From Deinococcus sonorensis KR-87 (GTDB taxonomy: Bacteria; Deinococcota; Deinococci; Deinococcales; Deinococcaceae): a stretch of DNA of 64,000 bases. The stretch spans positions 1 to 64,000 of the forward strand of contig NZ_CP158296.1 in the NCBI RefSeq assembly GCF_040256395.1, in the 5' to 3' direction. Shown one piece after another: positions 17,629 to 28,392 of the stretch. The notes under the pieces are model-generated. The model was not told the DNA's origin. It saw only the letters and a program-made list of their open reading frames with translations, and did no database searches. The number at the start of each line of letters is the position of its first letter. Positions within the stretch are counted from its first letter, which is position 1. The translations under genes were made by a program, and so were the position numbers.

Positions 17629-17925
17629 TCAGGGGGGTGAGGGCAGGTGAGTCAGGCACCCGCGCACGTGGCGGTGGGCCAGCCCAATGATCCACTGCGG
17701 CGCCGTCAACCCTGAGGACGGAAAGCGGCCCGCCACAGCGCACAGCCGCACGAAGGCGTCCTCCACCACACGGTCGGGGGCGGCGACCCCTTCGGTCTGG
17801 GCCAGGGTCAGGAGCCGCCCCGCGTAGCGCCGGTGCAACCAGCGCAGCGCTTCCAGGTCGCCCCGGCCCAGGGCCAGCAGCAGCTCATCGTCACCCCGCC
17901 CCGACCAGTCCTCGGAGGGGTTCAG
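17629..17925 (-). pseudogene. ECF sigma factor region-2-like reading frame without region 4 or a normal start
   Basis: The minus-strand frame reads like an ECF sigma factor region 2: DDELLLALGRGDLEALRWLH, then RRYAGRLLTLAQTEG, VVEDAFVRLC and PQWIIGLAHRHVRG. It stops about 98 codons in, before any promoter -35-binding region 4. Upstream, the frame stays open to 17955 but holds no ATG, GTG or TTG before the middle of region 2. A CTG at 17925 that would give an N-terminus LNPSEDW is the only plausible early start. I read it as a decayed gene, or less likely a truncated sigma-like protein with a rare start. Confidence 0.5.
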
Positions 17926-17971
17926 GACGGGCCTGCCCGCCGCACATTGGCATCACTCCCGGCCCGGCTGA

Positions 17972-18856
17972 TCACCGCAGGTTGTTGGCGCGCGCCCAGT
18001 CGAGGATGGCCCGATTGGCCAGATCGGCCTTCTCGTAGATGGCGGCGTGGGCCGCGCCGGGAATGATGACCAGCCGGCTCCCGGCGATGTTCTGCTGCAT
18101 CTTCATGCTGAATTCCGGCGGGTAGACCGTGTCTTCCAGGCCCTCCAGGATCAGGGTCGGCACGGTGATGGTCTTCAGGGTGGGCACGGAATCCGGCCGG
18201 TTGGCCAGCACCATGGCCCCCGCCACGTCGGCGGCCACCGACGCCTGCTTTACGATGCCGGTCAGCGCCTGGGCGTCGCCGGGGCGGTTCATGCGGGTCT
18301 GGCCGGTGAGCATGTCCTTGAGCAGTTCCGGGGCCAGCGACTGCGGCCCGTAGGTGCTGGCTTTCTGCGCCATGCCCTTCCAGATGTGCTGCTCCACGAT
18401 GCCCGCCGGGTTGGCGATGGTGTCGATCAGGATCAGGCCCCGGAAGCGCTGCGGTGCGGTGCGGTACATCTCGAAGGCGATGGGGCCGCCCATGCTCATG
18501 CCGCCGATGATGGCGTTCTGGACACCCAGCTGATCCAGCACGCCCAGCGCGTCGGCCGCGTAGGTCTGGAGGTCGCCGGGCGCGCCTGCGGGCGCCGTGC
18601 TCTGCCCGTAGCCGCGGTGATCCACAGTGATCACGCGGTACCCGGCCTGCGACAGCGCGTCCCGGTTGCGGGCGAACAGCTCACCGCTCAGCGGGTAGCC
18701 GTGCAGCAGCAGCATCGCCGTGCCGGTGCCCTGCGACACGTAGTGAATCTGCGCGCCGTTGACGCTCAACATGCCTTCCTGCCGGTTGCCCTGCGCTCCG
18801 CCCGCCAGGGCTGTCGTGGCCGCCAGGGCCAGCGTGGTGATCATCAGTCTGTTCAT
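17972..18856 (-). CDS. Exported alpha/beta hydrolase
   Basis: A 294-residue protein with a signal peptide (residues 1-20, ending near ALAGG) and an alpha/beta-hydrolase fold. The oxyanion segment is LLLHGYPLSG, the nucleophile elbow GMSMGG, the acid is in LEGLEDTVYP and the histidine in PGAAHAAIYE. It is close to bromoperoxidase/haloperoxidase-like esterases. The start at 18856 is supported by AAGGACGACC. It diverges from a TetR-type regulator 126 bases away that may control it. Confidence 0.85.
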   Translation of the reverse strand: MNRLMITTLALAATTALAGGAQGNRQEGMLSVNGAQIHYVSQGTGTAMLLLHGYPLSGELFARNRDALSQAGYRVITVDHRGYGQSTAPAGAPGDLQTYAADALGVLDQLGVQNAIIGGMSMGGPIAFEMYRTAPQRFRGLILIDTIANPAGIVEQHIWKGMAQKASTYGPQSLAPELLKDMLTGQTRMNRPGDAQALTGIVKQASVAADVAGAMVLANRPDSVPTLKTITVPTLILEGLEDTVYPPEFSMKMQQNIAGSRLVIIPGAAHAAIYEKADLANRAILDWARANNLR

Positions 18857-18982
18857 GGTCGTCCTTTGTGCCGCAGCCAGGGTGGCCACGGACTGGGTTG
18901 GAATTCTGACTCAGCCTAATCACGACCCGCGTCACGCAAGCACGAGCGGACTTCATGTCATCTTGGGACCTGCGGAGACGAG

Positions 18983-19525
18983 ATGCGGAGCAAACGAGAC
19001 CAGATCATCGCAGCGGCCCTGAACCGCTACCGGGAGGCCGGGCTGGGCGGCAGCACCCTCAAGGACGTGGCGGAAGCGTCCGGCGTGCCGCTCGGCAACC
19101 TGTACTATTACTTCAGGACGAAAGACGAGCTGGTGGTGGCCGTGCTGGAGGCCTGCGAGCAGGAACTGCTGACCCTGCTGGGAGAGCTGGCCCCACTGCC
19201 GCCACGCGCGTGGCTGGAGCGGTACTTCGAGTGGCTGCTGCAGGACCCGGCGGCGGCCGCCCGGCTCGGCTGTCCGTTCGGCAGCCTCGCGGCAGAGCTG
19301 CGCGCCCTGGGCGACCCGGCCGCGCCGCGCGCCGCCGCGATGGTGCAGCGGTACTACGACGCGGTACGGGCGCAGGGTGCGGCCCTGAGCGGCGGCCCCG
19401 GCGCGATTGAGGAGCTGTTCATGGCCGTGCAGGGCACCTACGTGGTGGCCCGGATTCTCGGCAACCCCCCGCTGTTCCAGGCGCAGATCGGCCAGCTCCG
19501 CGAGCGCTTCCTCGGCCGGGCCTGA
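18983..19525 (+). CDS. TetR/AcrR family transcriptional regulator
   Basis: A 180-residue repressor-type protein. The N-terminal helix-turn-helix spans about residues 22-45 (STLKDVAEASGVPLGNLYYYF), followed by an all-helical ligand domain with LGCPFGSLAAEL, typical of the TetR_C_6/YxaF-like group. The start has GCGGAGACGAG upstream. Divergent orientation to the exported hydrolase suggests that it represses that gene and itself, with an inducer that I cannot identify. Confidence 0.87.
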   Translation: MRSKRDQIIAAALNRYREAGLGGSTLKDVAEASGVPLGNLYYYFRTKDELVVAVLEACEQELLTLLGELAPLPPRAWLERYFEWLLQDPAAAARLGCPFGSLAAELRALGDPAAPRAAAMVQRYYDAVRAQGAALSGGPGAIEELFMAVQGTYVVARILGNPPLFQAQIGQLRERFLGRA

Positions 19526-19718
19526 ACTCGGCAGGGCGCTTCACCGCAGCCGCGGAGATGAAGCGACCTCAGGATTGCATTCAGGCCGCCTCAGTAGTGG
19601 CGGGCGGACGGGCACGCTACCCTGACCTTCTGATGGGCCGACTCCCCGACGTGCCGCCCTGCCGCGCCCGGACCGGGCAGCGGGCGGCCTGCCCTGGCCA
19701 CCCCCAGCCGGTGCGGCG

Positions 19719-21911
19719 ATGACCGTGGAGGTCGAGGAGCTCCGGCAGCAGCTCAACCACTACCGCGAGATCATTGACGCCAGTCCCAACTGCATCAAGG
19801 TGCTGGATCTGGACGGTCGCCTGCTCGACATGAACGAGGGCGGCCGGAGCGTGATGGAGGTGCAGGACTTCGAGCGCTGCCGCTTTCTCCCGTGGCAGGA
19901 CTTCTGGACCGGCAAGGCGCGGCTGCAGGTGGAACACGCCCTGGAGCGGGCGCGCGCCGGGCTGTCCACCACCTTCGAGGGCCCCGCGGCGACCATGGGC
20001 GGCACCGTGAAGTGGTGGGAGGTCAGCGTGTCCCCGGTGGTCGACACGCAGGGCCAGGTGCGACAGCTGATCGCCATCTCGCGCGACATGACCGCCCGGC
20101 GGGCCACCCAGCACGCCCTGGAACAGCTGAACGCGACGCTGGAGGAGCGGGTGGAGCAGCGCACCTCCGAACTGGAGACCGAACGCTCGGCGCTGGACGC
20201 GTTCGTGGCGTTCGCGGAGCGCTCGGCCAGCACCACGGACGTGCATGACCTGGCCGGTCAGGCGGTGGAGGTGCTGCGCGCCACCCTGGGTGAGGTCAGC
20301 GTCGCCTACTACGACCTGGAGGGCGACCTGTGGAAGGCGCGGGTCTGGTCCAGCGATTTTGCCCCGGAGGTGATGGAGGTGCTGGCACGCGGCATTCCAA
20401 CCACGGCGCCGAGTTATGCCGAGGCGCTGGAGACCCGGGAGGCCGTGTTCGTGGCCGGGTGGGACGCGAAGCGCGAGCATGTGGCCAGCACCGAGGCCTA
20501 CGGCGCGGGGGCCTTCTACCCGTGCTATGTGAACCAGCAGCCTCAGGGCCTGCTGGCCATGGGTATCCAGCGTGCCGGAGACTGGTCGGACCGGGAGCGG
20601 GCGGTGTTCCGGTCGGTGGGCCGGAGTCTGGTGCTGGCACTGGAACGCGCCGAAACGAACCGCAGAACGGCCGAGCAGAACAGTGAGCTGGAAGCGCGCA
20701 GCAACGCGCTGGTCGCCTTCGAAAGCCTCAGCTACCACCTCACCGTCCGCAGCGACGCCCCCACCCTGATCCGGCGGGCGCTGGAGATCGTGCTGGCCCT
20801 GTTGCCGCCCGGCTTCGCCGCCTACTGGCAGCCGGTGGGGAACCTATGGCGGCTGATGGCCCAGGTGGGGACCGCCGGCACCCCGGCCCTGCAGCAGCTG
20901 ATGGAAGCGGGCCTGCCGGTGGGCACGACCCCTTCACTGGACATCCCGTATCAGACCCGGCAGCCGTTCTTCCAGGACATCTACGACAAGGCGCTGGACG
21001 TGTCGGTGGCGATGGTGGACCACTTGGAAACGGTGGCGACCCTGCCGGTGATGCTCAACGGTCAGGTCGCCGGCATCCTGAATGTGCCGCTGTTCGAGCA
21101 CCGACCCTGGAGTGCAGCCGACAAGGCGGTGCTGCTGACCACCGCCCGCAGCCTGGGGCTGGCCCTGGAGGGCGTACAGAGCGTGGAGCAGCTGGAACGG
21201 GAACGCAGCAAGCTGGAGGTGGCCAACGAGGAACTCGAAGCGTTCGCCTACAGCGTGTCGCATGACCTGCGCACGCCGCTGCGGCACATCAAGGGCTTCG
21301 CTCAGCTGGCGGCGAAGGTGTTGAAGCAGCCGGCGCCCAACCTGGCGAAGGTCGAGGAGTATCTGGGGGTCGTGAACGACGGCGCCGACCGGATGGACGG
21401 CCTGATCAACTCGATGCTGGACCTGTCGCGCACCGGCTGGACCGAACTGCGGACCGAGCGGGTGAACCTCACTGAGCTGGTGGAACAGGCCCGGCTGGAA
21501 CTGGAGGCGGACACCCAGGCCCGCCCGATCGAGTGGCAGGTCTCTGGGCTGCCGGTGGTGCGGGGCGACCGGGCCAGCCTGCAGCAGGTGCTGACCAATC
21601 TGCTCAGCAACGCGGTCAAGTTCACCCGCCACACCGCGCACCCCACCATTGAGGTCCGGGCCGAGGCCCGGCCGGACGAGTGGATCATCCGGGTGCAGGA
21701 CAACGGCGCGGGGTTTGATCCTCAGTACGCCGGGAAGCTGTTCGGCGTGTTCCAGCGGCTGCACGCCCAGCGCGACTTTCCCGGCACCGGGGTGGGGCTG
21801 GCCACGGTGCGGCGCATCGTGGTGCGGCACGGCGGGCGGGTGTTTGCCGATGGGCGACCGGGACAGGGGGCGACCTTCGGGTTCACCCTGCCGCGTGAAC
21901 GCAGCGGCTGA
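19719..21911 (+). CDS. PAS-GAF-GAF sensor histidine kinase
   Basis: The 730-residue soluble kinase has a PAS domain (about 12-135), a coiled coil, two GAF domains (about 165-310 and 335-480), a dimerisation domain with phospho-acceptor His515 in VSHDLRTP, and an HATPase domain with the N-box near residue 627 and DNGAGFDP near 661. It lacks membrane helices, so it senses a cytoplasmic or diffusible signal. The double GAF section is clearly paralogous to the C-terminal half of the hybrid kinase at 32345-36358. No response regulator is adjacent. The start at 19719 has no strong ribosome site. Confidence 0.85.
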   Translation: MTVEVEELRQQLNHYREIIDASPNCIKVLDLDGRLLDMNEGGRSVMEVQDFERCRFLPWQDFWTGKARLQVEHALERARAGLSTTFEGPAATMGGTVKWWEVSVSPVVDTQGQVRQLIAISRDMTARRATQHALEQLNATLEERVEQRTSELETERSALDAFVAFAERSASTTDVHDLAGQAVEVLRATLGEVSVAYYDLEGDLWKARVWSSDFAPEVMEVLARGIPTTAPSYAEALETREAVFVAGWDAKREHVASTEAYGAGAFYPCYVNQQPQGLLAMGIQRAGDWSDRERAVFRSVGRSLVLALERAETNRRTAEQNSELEARSNALVAFESLSYHLTVRSDAPTLIRRALEIVLALLPPGFAAYWQPVGNLWRLMAQVGTAGTPALQQLMEAGLPVGTTPSLDIPYQTRQPFFQDIYDKALDVSVAMVDHLETVATLPVMLNGQVAGILNVPLFEHRPWSAADKAVLLTTARSLGLALEGVQSVEQLERERSKLEVANEELEAFAYSVSHDLRTPLRHIKGFAQLAAKVLKQPAPNLAKVEEYLGVVNDGADRMDGLINSMLDLSRTGWTELRTERVNLTELVEQARLELEADTQARPIEWQVSGLPVVRGDRASLQQVLTNLLSNAVKFTRHTAHPTIEVRAEARPDEWIIRVQDNGAGFDPQYAGKLFGVFQRLHAQRDFPGTGVGLATVRRIVVRHGGRVFADGRPGQGATFGFTLPRERSG

Positions 21912-21941
21912 GGCAGGAGCAACAGCAGGCGCAGCCCCTCT

Positions 21942-23150
21942 TCAGGGCGCAAACCGCTTCACGATCACGTCGCGGCGTGTGCCGGTGCGCTCGCACCACG
22001 CCACCACCGCCCGGCCCGCCGCGTCCACCGTGACCGAGGCCGAACTGGCGTCGTGCCCGGCGGCCAGATTCAATGGCCCACCGCCCAGGACGTTCCAGCG
22101 CTGCCCGTCCCAGCGCTTGGCATAGACCCGCCTCGGCCCGCCGCCGCGGCCCTCCACCCAGGCCACCAGCGGGCGCCCCGCCGCGTCCAGCGCCAAGTTC
22201 GGGCGCTCCGCCAGGGTGCCGGGCATGACGTTCAGCGCGCTGCCCAGCGAGGTCCACTGCTGGCCGGTCCAGCGCTTCACGAACACGGTGTCCAGGCCGT
22301 TCTGGTCCTCCAGCCACGCCGCCACCGGCCCCTGTGCCCCCACCGCCAGTTGCGGGTCGAAGGTGTAGGTGTTCGGCCGGACGTTCAGCGCGCCGCCCAC
22401 CGGCGTCCAGCGGCCGTCCGCCGCGCGACGCGACACGAAGACGTTGCTGCGCGCCACATCGCCCTCCAGCCAGGCGGTGTAGACCTGACCGTCCGGGCCG
22501 CGCGCCGCGGCCGGGAAGAACGCCGCCGACTTCAGGCTGTGGTTGAGCGGCGGGTCGTTCTCGGCCCAGCGCACGCCCTGCCAGCTGAACGGCTGCACCA
22601 CCTGAGCGTACGCGCCCGGAAAGTAGATGTTGGTCCAGGTGAGGTACGGGGTGTTGTCATTCGTGACGGTGAAGGCGCGCGACTTGCCCGCGTCCGAGAG
22701 GTTGCGGCGTACCGCGTACGTCCCGGGACTGCTCCAGGCATGCCCGTCCCAGCGCGAGATCAGGTACGAGTCCACGTGGGCGGTGCCGGCGTCCTCGGCC
22801 CAGCCGAGCCACGGCTGTCCGTCCGGACCGCGCACGGCGCTCAGCTGCCAGGCGTTGTGCACCACGTTCTCGTTGAGAATGCCGCCCAGCGGCTGCCACT
22901 GGCCACCGTCCCACCGCGCCGCGTGCAGATGCCCGTAGGGTCGTCCCTGCGCCGGGCTGAGTTCCACCCAGGCCACCACCGGCGCACCGCTGGCATCGGT
23001 GGTGAGGGCCGTCATGGTGGCATCGGCGCGGCTGACGGGTCCGCCCAGCTGCATGCCGGTCGGGCCGCCACCGCCCGCCAGCCCGAGGCCGGTGAGGAGC
23101 AACACGAGGGCCAGAGAACGCCGTGGAGTGAGTTTTGGCATTGCGCTCAT
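21942..23150 (-). CDS. Secreted protein of repeated Trp/Gly-rich beta-propeller-like units
   Basis: About 402 residues with an N-terminal hydrophobic export signal. The mature part repeats a unit with a core like RWDGQxWxxLGGxLN followed by A-x-W-x-E about every 45-60 residues, for example AARWDGGQWQPLGG, SRRAADGRWTPVGG, VKRWTGQQWTSLGS and AKRWDGQRWNVLGG. This pattern suggests blades of a beta-propeller, possibly sugar- or protein-binding; function unknown. ATGs at 23150 and 23141 are both possible; neither has a ribosome site, but GATAAC just upstream may be a -10 box of a nearly leaderless message. Confidence 0.7.
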   Translation of the reverse strand: MSAMPKLTPRRSLALVLLLTGLGLAGGGGPTGMQLGGPVSRADATMTALTTDASGAPVVAWVELSPAQGRPYGHLHAARWDGGQWQPLGGILNENVVHNAWQLSAVRGPDGQPWLGWAEDAGTAHVDSYLISRWDGHAWSSPGTYAVRRNLSDAGKSRAFTVTNDNTPYLTWTNIYFPGAYAQVVQPFSWQGVRWAENDPPLNHSLKSAAFFPAAARGPDGQVYTAWLEGDVARSNVFVSRRAADGRWTPVGGALNVRPNTYTFDPQLAVGAQGPVAAWLEDQNGLDTVFVKRWTGQQWTSLGSALNVMPGTLAERPNLALDAAGRPLVAWVEGRGGGPRRVYAKRWDGQRWNVLGGGPLNLAAGHDASSASVTVDAAGRAVVAWCERTGTRRDVIVKRFAP

Positions 23151-23322
23151 TGTTATCGTTTCGGGGCGCGGGAGCAACCGCCAGGGCCGGAGGCGCGTCA
23201 GCAGCGGCGTCAAGCGGCTGAGCCCCCACCTTTCCCGCAGACACGTTGACCCCCTAAACTCGGGGCAACCACACCTCAGAGCGTCAGGCGCCGTTCCGCC
23301 CCGTGTTCTGCAAGGAGTTCAC

Positions 23323-23768
23323 ATGCCCACCTTCGAAACCGTGCTGCACCAGAAGGCAAGACCGCCACTGGCATCCAGGTGCCTGCCGAGATCATCCAGC
23401 AGCTCGGGGCCGGCAAGAAGCCGGCGGTCCACGTCACCGTGAACGGCCACCGGTACCGCAGCACCGTGGCCGTGCGGGGCGAGCACTTCATGATCCCAGT
23501 CAGCGCGGAGCACCGTCAGGCGGCCGGTCTGAAGGCCGGTGACGCGTTGAGCGTCACGCTGGACCTCGATGCTGAGCCGCGCGAGGTCAGCGTACCGGAT
23601 GATCTCCAGGCCGCCCTGCTGGGCCACGAGGCGGCCCGCCAGCGTTTCGAACAGCTGTCGTACAGCCAGAAGCGCCAGCACACCCTCGCGGTTGAGGGGG
23701 CCAGGACAGCGGAAACGCGTGCCCGGCGGGTGGCCAAAGCCATCGAGACGCTGGCGGAAGGCCGCTGA
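23323..23768 (+). pseudogene. YdeI/OmpD-associated (DUF1905) family gene with a one-base frameshift
   Basis: An ideal start (AAGGAG, seven bases, ATG) begins MPTFETVLHQ, the normal opening of DUF1905 proteins. From about position 23352 the homology continues in another frame as EGKTATGIQVPAEIIQQLG and runs to the stop at 23768, ending in SYSQKRQHTL...RRVAKAIETL, the YdeI C-terminal domain. Losing one G in the CAG-GAA context explains the shift. A GTG at 23379 could make a shortened 129-residue protein but has no ribosome site. This is either a real inactivating mutation or a sequencing error. Confidence 0.8.
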
Positions 23769-23865
23769 TCCCTGGGTCTGTGCCCGCACGTCTTTCCAGA
23801 ATTTCCCGGCCATCCCTGCGCAAATGACCCAAAGTGTCCGCACGCCCGAGCCACGCGGCCCCATG

Positions 23866-24576
23866 TTATGCCGGCGGGGCGAACGGCCGGGCCGCCTGCT
23901 GCACCCGGGCCAGCACCCGGCGCTCTCGCGCCAGAAAGCGGGCAGTGGGCAGCTGCACCCCGAAGGCCGCCACCACCGCCCCGTCCCACCACAGCGGCAC
24001 CCCCACCGCGCACTGGCCCGGCACCCATTCCTCGATGGCGTGCGCGTACCCGTCCTGCCGCACGCGGGCCAGCGCGCCGTGCCACTCGTCCGGAGTGGTG
24101 ATGGTGCTCGCGGTGTAGCGGGCGAACTCTGGGACGGGCAGCGCAGCGTGCGCGTACAGCAGTTTCCCGGCGGCGGTGGCATTGGCCGGCAGCGTCACGT
24201 CGGTCTGCACCTGGGCATGGTCCGCGCCCGGGTCACCCAGGGCGCGGTTGATGCAGATGACCCGGTCCTCCTCCAGCACGCACAGGAAGCCCAGTCCGGC
24301 TGTCGCCTGCGCCACCTCGGCCAGCGCGTTGCGGGCACGCGGGAACCATGGCAGGCCCAACGTCAGCTGCGCCCCGTACTCGGCCAGCTGCCAGCTCAGG
24401 CGGTACTGGCCCGCCGGAGTGCGCCGCAGGAACCCGGCCCGCGCCAGCCCCGACAGGTAGAACTGCGCCGTGGCGCGCGGGAGACCCAACTGGACGGCCA
24501 GCGCCCGCGACCCCCATTCCGGCTGCTGCGAGCTGAACGCGCGCAGGATCAGGGCGGCCTTGTCGAGCGTGGACAT
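23866..24576 (-). CDS. IclR family transcriptional regulator
   Basis: A 236-residue protein. The N-terminal winged helix (residues 1-65, with ALAVQLGLPRATAQFYLSGL) is followed by an IclR effector domain with LPANATAAGKLLYA and a C-terminal GQCAVGVPLWW. It is a one-component regulator that binds a small carboxylate or related metabolite. It lies 22 bases downstream of the M36-like lipoprotein gene on the same strand and about 1.2 kb from hutU. Control of the hut operon is plausible because IclR-type HutR regulators exist, but this is inference. Confidence 0.85.
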   Translation of the reverse strand: MSTLDKAALILRAFSSQQPEWGSRALAVQLGLPRATAQFYLSGLARAGFLRRTPAGQYRLSWQLAEYGAQLTLGLPWFPRARNALAEVAQATAGLGFLCVLEEDRVICINRALGDPGADHAQVQTDVTLPANATAAGKLLYAHAALPVPEFARYTASTITTPDEWHGALARVRQDGYAHAIEEWVPGQCAVGVPLWWDGAVVAAFGVQLPTARFLARERRVLARVQQAARPFAPPA

Positions 24577-24598
24577 GGATCGGTGCCGGGCCAGCGGC

Positions 24599-25663
24599 CT
24601 ACTTTAGGATGCCGCGACTCACGAAGGCGGTGCGGACAGCTCGGGCCGCCGTGCTGCCGGACAGCGCCTGGGCCGTGTCCACGGTGGCCTGCGCAGCGGC
24701 GGCGAAGCTTACATCCGGGGTGAAGCGGAACTGCGCGTCCACGATGATCCGGTCGGCGGTGCGCGCCCCCAGCGCCTGCCGGATGTCCCACAGGGCCCGC
24801 GACCAGATCTCCCCGTCGGCGTGCACCTCGCCCACCACGTCCTCCGGGTAGTGCTTGTTCGTGTCGGTGCGGCGGATGCAGTGCGGCACGGTGCTGGTGT
24901 ACGACGTGCTGTCCCAGTCCATCAGGCACGGCAGCGGCGTGCGGATCGCGGCGCCGTTGGCCGGGGCCACCGAGGCCGCGACGGTCAGGGCCAGATAGTC
25001 TCCGAACGCTTCCCCGATGCTTCCGGCCTCCAGGCTGGTGCCGAAGCCCGGCACCTGCGCCGCCTGCACCGCGTGGCCGTACTCGTGCACGATCACCTCG
25101 CCGTCCTCGGCGTCGTCCACGCCACCCTTGCCGAAGCGCAGCAGGTCCTGCTTGTCGGTCTGGAACGAGTTGTCCACGCCGTACTGCGAGACCCGGATCT
25201 GCTGCTGGCGCTGGTTGACTGCCGGCAGGGTGGTGCCGAAGCCGAGCGACTGCAGGTACAGCTGCGCCTCCGTGACCCAGTAGTAGGCCATCACCTGCTC
25301 GAAGCCGTCCTGATCGCGCGTGTAGCTGAACGGGCCGGCGCCGTACACCGGCGTCCCGGTCTCGCTGATCACCTTGGCGTAGTCGCCGCTGAGGTACCCG
25401 CTGCCGTCCAGGTGGCTGAGCGTGACCGGGTAATAGGCGCTGGCCGGCACCGCTGAGTCGGCGTCCTTCTGGTCGGTGAGCGTCTCGTTGCCGCTGGTCT
25501 GGACCGGGTTGGGCAGGAACACGCTGGCGCGGGCGGTGGTCTGGGTGGTGGGCGGCTTGCCCGCGCCGCCCAACACGCCCAGGTGTGGTCCGGCCACCGG
25601 CTGGTTGCAGGCAGCAATGAGAATGGCGGTACAGACGGCCAGCAGTCCCGTGCGCTTCATCAT
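24599..25663 (-). CDS. M36-like (fungalysin-type) zinc metalloprotease lipoprotein
   Basis: The 354-residue protein has a lipoprotein signal with lipobox IAAC (Cys19). The zinc motif HEYGH is at residues 193-197, and a downstream EAGSIGEAFGDY (212-223) supplies the third zinc ligand, as in M36/M4-like peptidases. The fungalysin propeptide is absent. The start is set by GAGGTCAATC before a double ATG. It should sit on the outer face of a membrane and could release peptides or amino acids; its location divergent from the histidine operon fits nutrient scavenging, which is inference. Confidence 0.78.
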   Translation of the reverse strand: MMKRTGLLAVCTAILIAACNQPVAGPHLGVLGGAGKPPTTQTTARASVFLPNPVQTSGNETLTDQKDADSAVPASAYYPVTLSHLDGSGYLSGDYAKVISETGTPVYGAGPFSYTRDQDGFEQVMAYYWVTEAQLYLQSLGFGTTLPAVNQRQQQIRVSQYGVDNSFQTDKQDLLRFGKGGVDDAEDGEVIVHEYGHAVQAAQVPGFGTSLEAGSIGEAFGDYLALTVAASVAPANGAAIRTPLPCLMDWDSTSYTSTVPHCIRRTDTNKHYPEDVVGEVHADGEIWSRALWDIRQALGARTADRIIVDAQFRFTPDVSFAAAAQATVDTAQALSGSTAARAVRTAFVSRGILK

Positions 25664-25736
25664 GATTGACCTCGTGCCTGCCACAATACCGCACCCCAGG
25701 ACGGGGGCATCCAGGGTGAACACGCATCGGTCTGTC

Positions 25737-25747
25737 CAACACTGTTG
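25737..25747. promoter_or_regulatory. Small palindrome in the hutU/protease divergent promoter region
   Basis: CAACA-C-TGTTG is an 11-base perfect inverted repeat, 45 bases before hutU. It could be an operator for the neighbouring IclR regulator, but the size is small enough to arise by chance. Confidence 0.25.
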
Positions 25748-25792
25748 CGCGCCGCTCTTGAGGGCCGGCGCGCCGCCGCGCACAGTGGAGTC

Positions 25793-27468
<1,676 letters not shown>

Positions 27469-27472
<4 letters not shown>

Positions 27473-28392
27473 CCCACCTGCCCTACGGAGGCATCGCCAG
27501 CTTCGTGCGGGCGCCGCTGGTGGACCCGGACGGGGACTGGCGGGCCACCTTCGCGGTGCTGGGCATTCCCTTCGACATCGCGCTGGGCTTCCGGCCCGGC
27601 GCCCGCTTCGCTCCCCGGGCGCTGCGCGAGGCCAGCCTGCGGTATGTGCCGCCCTTCACCGGGCTGGACGGCCGGGCGCGGCTGGATGCGTCCAGCCAGA
27701 CGGACCCGCTGTTCGTGGACGCGGGCGACGTGGTGCTGCCCAGCCTGGAACCGGAACTGGCCCGCGAGCGCATCACCCAGGCGGCCCGGGCGGTGCGGGC
27801 CCGCTGCCGGGTGCCCGTCTTTCTGGGCGGCGACCACAGCGTGAGTTATCCACTGCTGCTGGCCTTCCACGACGTGCCGGACCTGCACGTGATCCAACTG
27901 GACGCCCACCTGGACTACACGGACGTGCGCAATGACACGCGCTACAGCAACTCCAGCCCCTTCCGTCGGGCGACCGAAGCGCTGCCGAACCTGAAGCACA
28001 TCACCACCTTCGGCCTGCGCGGCCTGCGCTTCGACCCGGAGGCGGTGGCGGCGGCGCGGGCACGCGGACACACCCTGGTGCCGATGGAGCAGGTGGAAAC
28101 GGACCTGGACCGGCTGCTCTCAGCGCTGCCACCCGGACAGAACGTCTACCTGAGCGTGGACGTGGACGCCCTGGACCCGGCGGTGCTGCCCGGCACCAGC
28201 AGCCCGGAACCGGACGGCTTCAGCTACCGGCTGGCCCTGCAGCTGATCGCCAGTGTGGTGCGGCGGCACCGGCTGGTGGGCCTGGACGTGGTGGAACTGG
28301 CCCCCACCCTGGACCCCAGCGGGCGCAGCGAGCTGATCGCCGCGCGGCTGATTCTGGAGACGCTGGCGGAGGTGCAGGATGCCTGGAGCTGA
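27469..28392 (+). CDS. hutG: Formimidoylglutamase (arginase family)
   Basis: The 307-residue ureohydrolase shows the binuclear Mn2+ ligands in [15 protein letters not shown] and SVDVDALDP. In this operon it should hydrolyse formiminoglutamate to glutamate and formamide, the last step of the four-step pathway. An agmatinase would have the same motifs, but the operon context settles the assignment. It overlaps hutU by four bases and hutI by 14 bases. Confidence 0.92.

Noticed and set aside
18857..18982. CTGACTCAG palindrome as a TetR operator between the hydrolase and TetR genes
   Set aside because: Only nine bases with a central base; too short to call above chance, although an operator is expected somewhere in this gap.
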